Part shown: piece by piece, positions 23,704-31,742 of the stretch
Position numbering within the stretch: the stretch's first letter is position 1
How the letters are laid out: each line of letters begins with the position of its first letter
Program-made: the position numbers and the translations under genes
Notes under the pieces: generated by a model
Seen by the model: the letters and a program-made list of their open reading frames with translations, nothing else
What the model was told of the DNA's origin: nothing
Database searches by the model: none
Assembly: GCA_964554875.1 (NCBI GenBank)
Contig: CAZKQJ010000014.1
Coordinates: forward strand, 1-64,000
Reading direction: 5' to 3'
Length of the DNA: 64,000 nt
Origin: Marispirochaeta sp964554875
GTDB taxonomy: Bacteria; Spirochaetota; Spirochaetia; JC444; Marispirochaetaceae

Positions 23704-25856
23704 TCGGCTACGCTCTCTTCCACAAGCTGCACATCCTCCGGCCGGTGCAGGTCCAGCACCGTCAGCTGCAGGGTTTCATTATTGTTGTAGTAGTTCCTTC
23801 CCAGGCGGAAGGCCACATCCACGCAGTCCCCGACCTGGAAATCCCGACCCAGCCGGGGAGCGGCGTTCCAGTATACCGCCGGCCATTTATGGACCCCGCC
23901 CTCCAGAAGCAGTTTCAAATGTACCACCTCTTTGCGGCCCATCAGGTCGGCCTGCAGGATTTTCATCCCCCGGGCAAGAAAGATCAGGGGCGGATTGGCC
24001 TCACCGTAGGGTTCGAAGCTTTCCTGAACGGTGATAAGTTCCGGCTTCATATAAGCCGGCGGAAGCTCCGCATCAATGGAGAGACGCTCCTCCACAGTCT
24101 CCACCGGTTCGATTCCTTTTGCAAAGGTGCGGACCCGGTGCGTAAAGGTGTCGAAATGCTCCTCCGGCATGGAAAAGCCGCCGGCACAGTCGTGCCCGCC
24201 GTAGTCAAAAAAGAGATCCTCGAAGTTGGAGAGAAAACTGCGTACGTTAAAGGGGGGATCGCAGCGCACCGATCCCACGGCCTTGCCGTCAAAGTGGGCG
24301 ACAACCACCGCCGGAACCTTCATGGTATTGGAGAGCCGGGAGGCGATAATTCCGGTGATACCGCGGTGGATGGAGGAATCGGAGATAAACACCATGTTGC
24401 CGCTCATCTCGTCAAGGTTCTTTTTTGTCTTCGGCAGGATCCGCGACCATACCGTTTCTCCCAGCTTCTTCCGTTCTCTGTTCAGGGAGTCGACCTCTTC
24501 GGCGAGCTCCTTGAGCTGCTTTTCATCCTCGCTTAAAAGAAGATTCACCGCCGTATCCGGCCTGCCCAGTCGGCCGGTGGCATTTATCGAGGGACTCAGC
24601 TGCCAGGCTATATCGGTGGTTCCGATCCGTTTTCCCAGCAGGTTCTTCTGAAAAAGCAGCTCCCTCAGGCCCTTTCTGCCCGTGGCATTCAGCACCTTGA
24701 GGCCCTGGCGTACCAGGATACGGTTTTCGTCCACCAGGGGCATGAGATCCGCCAGGGTCCCCAGGGCAACCAGGTCCAGGCAGCGGGGAAAATCCTCGTT
24801 CAGGGCCGGGACCTTGCGGTGGACGAAACTGCGAAACAGATTCGCCAGCACATCGATCTCTTCCAGCCTGGAGCTTTCATATCTGCCGATTCTGCTCTTC
24901 TCCCGCAGGGCCAGCAGGCTCGTCCCCCTGCCCCGCAGGGCGGGAAAGACCTGCTCGATCTCCGGCTTCAGGTCGATGAGAGCGATGAGCGTATCGGGAC
25001 CGAAGATCTTCCGGAGCATCTTCTCCTGGGGGTCGGCATCGTAAACCAGGATCTCCTCTCCCTCGAGAAAACGGTAGAGCCTGGTTTCCGCAAGACCCAC
25101 CATCCCCGGATTCAGGGTCTCTACAACCCGGTCGGTCTCCACCAGGTTGATCAGCTTGACAGCCTCAATAAAATAGCTGTCGTTACCGGGACGTACATTC
25201 AGAAGGCAGACGCTCTGGTTGTAAAAAGGAGAGCGGGAAAAAAGCAGTGCCCAGACCAGCTTGGATGCGACCCCGCAGCCCGCAAGGTCCCGGAAGGGAT
25301 AGCCGCAGTCCTCCACCTTGGGATTGATGATTGCCACCGCCGGGGGGAGCTCCTCGGGCGGGTTGTGATGATCCACTACCAGGGTTTCGATACCCAGTTC
25401 CAGAGCCCGTTCTATCTCCTGCTTGTTCGAAATCCCGCAGTCCACGGTAATAATCAGGGTGCCGTCATCCGCGGCGAACCTTTCCACAGCCTCCATATTG
25501 AGCCCGTAGGGGTCGTCCCCCATGGGGACCTGCCAGCGGACATCCCCGCCGAGATCCCGGATAGCCTGGGTTAGAAGAACCGTTGAGGTAATGCCGTCTA
25601 CATCCCGGTCTCCGAAGATGAGGATCTTTTCCCCCTCCTCCAGGGCCTGGTGAATGCGGTCCACTGCGTCTTCCATCTCGACAAAAAGAAAGGGGTTATG
25701 GGTAAAAAGAAGGTCATCTTCAAGGACGAACTTGATGTCCTCCCTGCGATGCAGGTTTCTGCGTACCAGGATGGAGGCCAGAAGAAGATCGATTCCGAAC
25801 TCCTCTGAAACCTTCCGTACCGTATCGCTCTCTATCGGGTATTTCTGCCAAACCAT
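23700..25856 (-). CDS. recJ: Single-strand-specific 5'-3' exonuclease RecJ
   Basis: 718 aa. DHH-family motifs are GDRDVDG (Asp83-Gly88; usually DYDxDG), DCG at 139-141 and DHH at 162-164. The DHHA1 domain has ISDSSIHRGITGIIASRL, VGSVR and DYGGHDCAGGF, followed by a C-terminal OB-like region. It degrades single-stranded DNA 5' to 3' in the RecFOR pathway and in mismatch repair. The protein is well over 100 residues longer than the E. coli form; an extra segment of roughly 110 residues lies between the DHH part and the LDLVALGTLADLMPL motif (about 220-350). It is close to recO and the phosphodiesterase gene. Confidence 0.95.
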   Translation of the reverse strand: MVWQKYPIESDTVRKVSEEFGIDLLLASILVRRNLHRREDIKFVLEDDLLFTHNPFLFVEMEDAVDRIHQALEEGEKILIFGDRDVDGITSTVLLTQAIRDLGGDVRWQVPMGDDPYGLNMEAVERFAADDGTLIITVDCGISNKQEIERALELGIETLVVDHHNPPEELPPAVAIINPKVEDCGYPFRDLAGCGVASKLVWALLFSRSPFYNQSVCLLNVRPGNDSYFIEAVKLINLVETDRVVETLNPGMVGLAETRLYRFLEGEEILVYDADPQEKMLRKIFGPDTLIALIDLKPEIEQVFPALRGRGTSLLALREKSRIGRYESSRLEEIDVLANLFRSFVHRKVPALNEDFPRCLDLVALGTLADLMPLVDENRILVRQGLKVLNATGRKGLRELLFQKNLLGKRIGTTDIAWQLSPSINATGRLGRPDTAVNLLLSEDEKQLKELAEEVDSLNRERKKLGETVWSRILPKTKKNLDEMSGNMVFISDSSIHRGITGIIASRLSNTMKVPAVVVAHFDGKAVGSVRCDPPFNVRSFLSNFEDLFFDYGGHDCAGGFSMPEEHFDTFTHRVRTFAKGIEPVETVEERLSIDAELPPAYMKPELITVQESFEPYGEANPPLIFLARGMKILQADLMGRKEVVHLKLLLEGGVHKWPAVYWNAAPRLGRDFQVGDCVDVAFRLGRNYYNNNETLQLTVLDLHRPEDVQLVEESVAE

Positions 25857-25862
25857 GCTTAA

Positions 25863-26453
25863 TCAATCTCCCATCGTTTTTTCTGTCCCGAAAGGGTATC
25901 GCCCTTCGGAATAGTAGCGCGCTCCCCCCGGTCCCAGTTCGGAACGAAGCAGGAGCAGCTCGCTGCCGCGAACAATTCCCCTCATGCCGGAGGGAACAGC
26001 GGGCAGCGCATCCGCTTCGACGACCTCTCCCCGGCGGGTCCGGAATCGGCCGAAGCATATGTGGGGGCGGAACCTCCGATCCTCACCCGGAAAACCTGCA
26101 GCCCGCAAGAGTCCGTCCAGATGCCGAAACATGGCCTCCATACTGCCTTCGGGGTCCTCCAGCAGCAGGTTGAGGCTCCTTGCCCTCCGGGGAGAAGGAA
26201 AAAGCCCCAGAGCTTCGGCTCTGAAAGCAGGGGCCTTCAATGAAGAAACTCCCCCGGTCAGGATTTCATGCAGGGTGGAAAGATCCTCCGGCCCGGTATC
26301 CCCCAGAAAATTCACCGTTATATGCAGGTTCTCAGCTTCTATAAACCGCAGATTTTTCATACCGCTTCGCCGACAGGCCTTCTGCAGGCTGATTATACCC
26401 TTTAGGAGCTCCGGTTTCGGCAGCAGGGCGGTAAACAGCCTCAGTTTCATCAT
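25863..26453 (-). CDS. thpR: RNA 2',3'-cyclic phosphodiesterase (LigT/ThpR)
   Basis: 196 aa, the usual size of this 2H phosphoesterase. The first catalytic motif is NLHITVNFLG (H-x-T). The second is RPHICFGR, giving H-x-C where most members have H-x-T/S; Cys may still hold the phosphate, but activity is less certain. The family opens 2',3'-cyclic phosphates on RNA ends. Its ATG overlaps the recO stop (ATGA), and the recJ start follows after 6 bases. Confidence 0.88.
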   Translation of the reverse strand: MMKLRLFTALLPKPELLKGIISLQKACRRSGMKNLRFIEAENLHITVNFLGDTGPEDLSTLHEILTGGVSSLKAPAFRAEALGLFPSPRRARSLNLLLEDPEGSMEAMFRHLDGLLRAAGFPGEDRRFRPHICFGRFRTRRGEVVEADALPAVPSGMRGIVRGSELLLLRSELGPGGARYYSEGRYPFGTEKTMGD

Positions 26454-27214
26454 ACGACGGGTAACCCGAAATAGACTTCAAAGGACTTGAGCTGCAGATT
26501 CAGTGTAAACTGCAGAAGATCCCGCAGCATGCGGACCAGTCCCTGCTCCAGGGAAGCATCTATTCTGATCTCCAGGGCCCGGGAAAGAGGAAATTTTGAC
26601 GCCCCTTCCATGTAGCGCCGTACCCCTGGAGAGACGGCAGGGGAGCCTTCCACTGCGCAGGATGCGCACAAGAGTTCCCCGTCCCGGCTGTCGAAGAATA
26701 CCTCCTCCGATGGGTGAAAGCTCTCTCCGCAGCGACCGCACTCCCCGGGGGACCCCAGAAAGCCGGCGTGCAGCAGAAAGCGAAGCAAAAACTGGAACAC
26801 CGTACGGCGAACCTCTCTGCTGTCCCCCTTCTCCAAAACCATGAGACAGCGTCGCAGCAAACCGAAGGGATAGCGGTAATCCGGCCCCCCGCCTCCGTAG
26901 CTGACTGCGACAAGCTCGGCCAGAAGAGCTGCCGCGTAACTGCGTTCCAGATCGCTCCTCAGGCCTTCATAGGTATGGATCACTTCGATATCGCTGATCT
27001 TGAAAAGGTCCCGTACCGGGTTCCGGTACAGGTGGACCCTGGCATGGGAGTAGGGATCGCTGGCGCTGACCAGACGGCTTTTTCCCTTGAAAGCACCGAA
27101 GGCGAGGGCCTTTACCAGCCCCGCGTCGGGGGTCAGCAGCAGAAGCTGCTTGTGATACTCTCCAACCCGGGATGCCCGCAGGATCAGGGCTTCTGTTACA
27201 CTGGCGCGGCTCAT
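26450..27214 (-). CDS. recO: Recombination mediator RecO
   Basis: 254 aa. The N-terminal OB fold reads TEALILRASRVGEYHKQLLLLTPDAG, and a zinc finger CGRC...CASC follows (GECGRCGESF and LLCASCAV, about residues 152-176). RecO loads RecA on SSB-coated single-stranded DNA and anneals strands; it acts with RecR and RecF and downstream of RecJ, which is encoded in the same unit. The ATG has only a weak ribosome-binding site. It is divergent from lon, leaving about 90 bases for both promoters. Confidence 0.93.
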   Translation of the reverse strand: MSRASVTEALILRASRVGEYHKQLLLLTPDAGLVKALAFGAFKGKSRLVSASDPYSHARVHLYRNPVRDLFKISDIEVIHTYEGLRSDLERSYAAALLAELVAVSYGGGGPDYRYPFGLLRRCLMVLEKGDSREVRRTVFQFLLRFLLHAGFLGSPGECGRCGESFHPSEEVFFDSRDGELLCASCAVEGSPAVSPGVRRYMEGASKFPLSRALEIRIDASLEQGLVRMLRDLLQFTLNLQLKSFEVYFGLPVV

Positions 27215-27258
27215 TTCCGGTCATAATACATCTTTCTATTGATGATTTCAATAAATCT

Positions 27259-27289
27259 TTGTACCTTATAGACCCGCGAACAATATACT
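27259..27289 (+). promoter_or_regulatory. Possible lon promoter
   Basis: TTGTAC at 27259-27264 and TATACT at 27284-27289 are separated by 19 bases, longer than ideal. The -35 box is the same as at the 6949 promoter. No CIRCE or other heat-shock operator was seen in the 90-base gap. Confidence 0.3.
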
Positions 27290-27304
27290 TCAGACGAGGT
27301 TCTC

Positions 27305-29683
27305 ATGGCAGAAAAGCACATAATACCGGCGGACCAGATTCTTCCCAATAAACTGTTCATCATTCCGTTGAACGGGCGCCCTATTTTTCCCGGAATCTTT
27401 ACCCCCCTGATGATCTCCGGCCAGGAAGACATGGAGGTTGTCAATAAATCCATGGAGTCCAACGGACTCATCGGCCTGGCACTGCTCAAGGACCCGGAAA
27501 CGGAAACCCCTGTGGGAAGCGAGCTGCACTCTGTGGGAACGGTTGCAAAGATAGTAAAGCGTATAAATCTCCCCGACGGAGGCATGAACATATTCATTTC
27601 TACCCTCAAACGCTTCAAAATCAAGAAGTTTATAACCCAGGAGCAGCCGATTTCGGCGGCGGTTGACTATCTGGACGACATCAACGACCAGTCCGACGAG
27701 GTAAAAGCCCTCTCCCGGGCGCTTCTGATGGAGATGAAGCAGCTTTCGGAGAATAATCCGATTTTTTCCGAAGAGGTACGCCTCAACATGATCAACATCG
27801 ATCATCCCGGCAAGATAGCCGACTTTATTACCTCCATCCTGAACATCAAGCGGGAGGACCAGCAGGGAATTCTGGAAACACTGGATGTTCAGCAGCGGAT
27901 GGAGCAGGTGCTGGTTTTCATCAAAAAGGAACAGGAGCTCCTGAGCATCCAGAAAAAGATCCAGCAGCAGATAAACGAAAAGATCGAGAAGAGCCAGCGG
28001 GAGTATTTTCTTAAAGAGGAACTCAAGGCTATAAAAAAAGAGCTCGGCATGCCGGTGGACGCCAAGAGCGGTGAATACCAGCGTTTCAAGGAGCTCATCG
28101 ATACCCTTCCCCTGCCGGAGGAGGTCCGGGAGCCGGTGGAACGGGAACTCGAAAAGTTCTCCCTTATGGACCCCAACGCCTCGGAGTTCATCGTTACCCG
28201 CAACTATCTTGATACCATTGTGTCCCTCCCCTGGGAAGAGCCGAAGCCGGAGGATTTTGAACTGGAAAAGGCCAGGGAAATCCTCGACGCCGACCACTAC
28301 GGTCTGGAGGAGGTCAAGGAACGGATCATCGAGTTCCTGGCGGTGCGGAAACTGAAAAAAGACACCAAGGGATCGATTATCTGCCTGGTGGGGGCCCCGG
28401 GGGTGGGCAAGACCTCGGTGGGTAAATCCATAGCCAGGGCGCTGAACAAGCAGTTTTTCCGCTTTTCCGTGGGGGGAATGCGGGACGAGGCGGAGATCAA
28501 GGGACACCGCCGAACCTACGTCGGTGCCATGCCGGGCAAGATAATCCAGGGCCTCAAGATCGTAAAATCCCGGAACCCGGTATTCATGATCGACGAGATC
28601 GACAAGATGGGAGCCAGCTTCCAGGGAGATCCCTCCTCCGCCCTGCTGGAGGTGCTGGACCCGGAACAGAACGTATCCTTCCGGGACAACTACCTGGACC
28701 TTCCTTTCGACATTTCCACGGTGCTCTTTATCGTAACCGCCAATACCCTGGATACGATTCCCCGGCCTCTTCTTGACCGGATGGAGGTTATCCGCCTTTC
28801 GGGATACATAGAGCAGGAGAAGATCGCCATCGCCAGCAAGTACATCATTCCCAAATCCCTCTCCAGGCACGGTCTCAAAAAGAGCCAGGTCCGCTTTACC
28901 AAGGCGGCCCTCTCAGGTGTTGCCGTCAACTACGCCAGGGAGGCGGGAATGCGGAACTACGAGAAGGCGGTGGACAAGATACACCGTAAAATCGCGACCA
29001 GGCTGGTGCTGAAGAAGGTGGAACCGCCGGTCAAGATCGACGCCCCTGATCTGGAGGAGTACCTCAGCAAGCCCATATTCCGGGAGGATGTAAAAAAGCA
29101 GGCCGCCGTGCCGGGAACTGCTGTCGGCCTGGCATGGACCAACTTCGGCGGAGATATTCTGGTCATCGAGGCGGTCTCGAACCCGGGGAAAGAGGGCTTC
29201 AGAATAACCGGACAGATGGGCAGCGTGATGCAGGAATCCGCGGGAATTGCCTACACCTACGCCCGGCACATAGCCGGCCGCTACAAGGTGGAACAGTCCT
29301 TTTTTGAAAAGAACCAGATTCATCTTCACATCCCCGCCGGCGCGACCCCCAAGGACGGACCCTCCGCCGGGATTACCATGACCGCGGCCCTCATGTCCCT
29401 GGCGACCGGGAAAAAGCTCAAGGCCGACTTCGCCATGACCGGGGAACTCTCCCTGGTAGGAAACGTGCTTCCCATCGGAGGCCTCAAGGAGAAGGTAATC
29501 GCCGCCCGGCGAAACAGACTCAAGAAGATTATAATCCCCAAACCCAACGAGAGGGACCTGGACGAGATTCCGGAAAAAGTCCGCAAGGGGCTTAACTTCT
29601 ATCCGGTGGAGCGGATGGAAGAGGTCCTTGATCTGCTGCTTCCCGGAGTCGGTACCGATGGAAACAAGAAAGGTAAAGCATGA
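27305..29683 (+). CDS. lon: ATP-dependent protease Lon
   Basis: 792 aa, full-length Lon. The N-terminal substrate-binding domain (LPLNGRPIFPGIFTPL-type start: FIIPLNGRPIFPG), a coiled-coil KEEL-AIKKELG region, Walker A GAPGVGKT (363-370), Walker B FMIDEIDK, and a protease domain with PKDGPSAG (Ser687) and GGLKEK (Lys730) are present. This cytoplasmic hexamer degrades misfolded and regulatory proteins. GAGG precedes the ATG. Its stop overlaps the start of the VanY-like gene (ATGA), an unusual pairing of protease and cell-wall enzyme. Confidence 0.97.
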   Translation: MAEKHIIPADQILPNKLFIIPLNGRPIFPGIFTPLMISGQEDMEVVNKSMESNGLIGLALLKDPETETPVGSELHSVGTVAKIVKRINLPDGGMNIFISTLKRFKIKKFITQEQPISAAVDYLDDINDQSDEVKALSRALLMEMKQLSENNPIFSEEVRLNMINIDHPGKIADFITSILNIKREDQQGILETLDVQQRMEQVLVFIKKEQELLSIQKKIQQQINEKIEKSQREYFLKEELKAIKKELGMPVDAKSGEYQRFKELIDTLPLPEEVREPVERELEKFSLMDPNASEFIVTRNYLDTIVSLPWEEPKPEDFELEKAREILDADHYGLEEVKERIIEFLAVRKLKKDTKGSIICLVGAPGVGKTSVGKSIARALNKQFFRFSVGGMRDEAEIKGHRRTYVGAMPGKIIQGLKIVKSRNPVFMIDEIDKMGASFQGDPSSALLEVLDPEQNVSFRDNYLDLPFDISTVLFIVTANTLDTIPRPLLDRMEVIRLSGYIEQEKIAIASKYIIPKSLSRHGLKKSQVRFTKAALSGVAVNYAREAGMRNYEKAVDKIHRKIATRLVLKKVEPPVKIDAPDLEEYLSKPIFREDVKKQAAVPGTAVGLAWTNFGGDILVIEAVSNPGKEGFRITGQMGSVMQESAGIAYTYARHIAGRYKVEQSFFEKNQIHLHIPAGATPKDGPSAGITMTAALMSLATGKKLKADFAMTGELSLVGNVLPIGGLKEKVIAARRNRLKKIIIPKPNERDLDEIPEKVRKGLNFYPVERMEEVLDLLLPGVGTDGNKKGKA

Positions 29684-30525
29684 GGCTCTTTATAAAGCTT
29701 GCCCTGCTTTTAACGCTGGCTTCGTGCGCGCAGGGAATCGGAGAAGATCCGATTGAGGCGGTAAAGGATGATGTTGAAACAGCGGCGGCGGATCAGCCGC
29801 CCCTCATTCCGGACTTTAGCCTGTCCCGGGACGAACTCGCCCGCTTCGCCGCGGACAACGCGGATCCAGAAACGGGTAAGGCCATCATGGCCCGGTCCGC
29901 GGAATTTCTGCTCCTGATGCGGGAAATCCTGAAGGAACCGGAGGAGCTTTTTCTGATCGCCGACAAAAAGCGTGCCCTCCCGGAGGATTACGAACCGGAG
30001 GACCTTGTTGCCCTGACGGAGTTTCCCCTGACTCTTAACCGGAAGGACCTGAGCCTCCGGGCGCTGATAATACCGGACCTTCTTGCCATGGACCAGGCCG
30101 CCAGAAATGAAGGCCGTGTTCTTGTCTACTCCTCAAGTTATCGTTCCTACGACTACCAGAAGCAGGTCTATCAGCGCCACGTTGACCAGATGGGACAGGA
30201 AGCGGCGGACAGGGTCTCCGCCCGACCGGGGACCAGTCAGCATCAGCTGGGAACCACCGTGGACTTCGGTTCCATTACCGACGCTTTTGCCGAAACCCCT
30301 GAAGGCCGCTGGCTCAAAGAAAACGCGTGGCGTTTCGGTTTTTCTCTCTCCTATCCGAAGGGCTATGAGGATTTGACCGGATACGCCTGGGAAAGCTGGC
30401 ACTACCGCTATATCGGGCGGCCGGCGGCACGTATGACGGAGCTCTTTTTTGGTGGAATTCAGCATAATTTCCTTTATTTTCTCGATGCCCACCGCGGTTT
30501 CTTCCAGAAGCGGCATCTGCCGTGA
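29680..30525 (+). CDS. VanY-type D,D-carboxypeptidase lipoprotein (M15)
   Basis: 281 aa. Lipoprotein signal LLTLASC (Cys16). The M15B domain shows YSSSYRSYDYQKQVY, SQHQLGTTVDF with zinc ligands His188 and Asp195, and ESWHYRYIG with catalytic Glu238 and ligand His241, so it appears active. It would trim D-Ala from peptidoglycan stem peptides in the periplasm. Vancomycin resistance is not implied, since no vanHAX-type genes are nearby. It overlaps both neighbours (ATGA with lon, GTGA with the U32 gene). Confidence 0.9.
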   Translation: MRLFIKLALLLTLASCAQGIGEDPIEAVKDDVETAAADQPPLIPDFSLSRDELARFAADNADPETGKAIMARSAEFLLLMREILKEPEELFLIADKKRALPEDYEPEDLVALTEFPLTLNRKDLSLRALIIPDLLAMDQAARNEGRVLVYSSSYRSYDYQKQVYQRHVDQMGQEAADRVSARPGTSQHQLGTTVDFGSITDAFAETPEGRWLKENAWRFGFSLSYPKGYEDLTGYAWESWHYRYIGRPAARMTELFFGGIQHNFLYFLDAHRGFFQKRHLP

Positions 30526-31742
30526 AGAGTGAACTGCTTGCTCCCGCGGGGAACCTGGAAAAACTTCGCTATGCCTACAACTACGGAGCCGACGCGGCCT
30601 ATATCGGTATCAAGGCCTTCTCCCTCCGTGCCAGAGCGGAGAATTTCCACGACGAAGAGTTTGAAACAATCCGCGGAATCAAGGGCGATCGTAAGCTCTA
30701 CGCCGCCTTGAATATCTACTTTCACCCCTCGGATATCCGCTCCCTGAAGGAAAACCTGGACTATCTCGGGGAGTACCCCCTGGATGCCTTTATCGTCTCC
30801 GACCTGGGGGCAGCCCGGCTCCTGGGACAGCGCTTTCCCGATACGCCGCTCCATCTGTCGACCCAGGCGAACTGCATAAACGGTGAGGCCGTCAAGGTCT
30901 ACCGGGACCTGGGCTTCCGTCGCATCATCCTGGGACGGGAGACCTCTCTGGCCGACATTGAGGAGATTCGCCGGGCTGTTCCGGATATCGAGCTGGAAGC
31001 CTTCGTCCATGGAGCCATGTGCCTGGCCTACTCGGGACGATGCTTTTTGAGCGCCTATATGGCGGGCAGAAGCGCCAACGAGGGGAACTGCTCCCACTCC
31101 TGTCGCTGGGACTACCGGGTACTGGAGGAATCCAAGCGCCCCGGAGAGTACTATCCCGTGGAGACCGGTGAAGGATTTACCACGATCCTCTCATCCAAGG
31201 ACCTCTGCATGATCGACCATCTGAAGGAGCTGAAGGACGCGGGGGTGGATTCCTTCAAGATCGAAGGCAGAATGAAATCCATCTACTACACCGCCGTGGT
31301 AACCAGGGCCTACCGGAAAGCCCTGGACAGCCTGGAGGGAGAACCCGACCCGGAGCTTTCCGCCTACAGGGAAGAGCTTTTCAACGTAAGCCACCGGGAG
31401 TACTCCACAGGTTTCTACTTCAGTAAAACGGATATAGAGGAGCCCACCCGGACAAGCTACCAGCGGCGCTACCTGTATCTCGGGAGCCTGGGCAAACAGC
31501 ACCCGGAACGGACTGATGTATATGAACTGGACGTCAAGAACCAGATCCTGGCGAACGACAAAATAGAGTTCATCGGTCCCGACACAGCCTTTCTGCAGGA
31601 TACCGGTTTTATTTTATTGGATAAAGAGCTGCATCCTGTTGCAAAGGCCGACCACGGTTCATACTATTATATACGGACGACCGTTCCGGTAGCGGAAGGC
31701 TATATTCTGAGGAAGGCAGCAGGGGACAGTGAAACAGAATGA
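30522..31742 (+). CDS. U32 family protein (TrhP/YegQ-like)
   Basis: 406 aa, GTG start inside the preceding stop. The U32 pattern is clear: SELLAPAGNLEKLRYAYNYG, GADAAYIGIKAFSLRA, VHGAMCLAYSGRCFLSAYM and GNCSHSCRWDY. Although called peptidases, characterised members (TrhP, RlhA, UbiU/V) take part in hydroxylation of RNA or ubiquinone using prephenate or a 4Fe-4S cluster; the conserved Cys residues in this one fit cluster binding. The full-length N-terminal barrel plus C-terminal domain suggests the tRNA uridine hydroxylation group. It is followed, with a 14-base overlap, by a hybrid kinase gene. Confidence 0.88.
   Translation: MKSELLAPAGNLEKLRYAYNYGADAAYIGIKAFSLRARAENFHDEEFETIRGIKGDRKLYAALNIYFHPSDIRSLKENLDYLGEYPLDAFIVSDLGAARLLGQRFPDTPLHLSTQANCINGEAVKVYRDLGFRRIILGRETSLADIEEIRRAVPDIELEAFVHGAMCLAYSGRCFLSAYMAGRSANEGNCSHSCRWDYRVLEESKRPGEYYPVETGEGFTTILSSKDLCMIDHLKELKDAGVDSFKIEGRMKSIYYTAVVTRAYRKALDSLEGEPDPELSAYREELFNVSHREYSTGFYFSKTDIEEPTRTSYQRRYLYLGSLGKQHPERTDVYELDVKNQILANDKIEFIGPDTAFLQDTGFILLDKELHPVAKADHGSYYYIRTTVPVAEGYILRKAAGDSETE

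Noticed and set aside
27290..28870. A 526-codon open frame opposite lon
   Set aside because: Fully antisense to an unmistakable Lon protease; no recognisable protein features.
29680..30525. Vancomycin resistance gene
   Set aside because: The M15 domain is VanY-like, but no vanH, vanA or vanX homologue or two-component vanRS pair is adjacent; a housekeeping carboxypeptidase is more likely.
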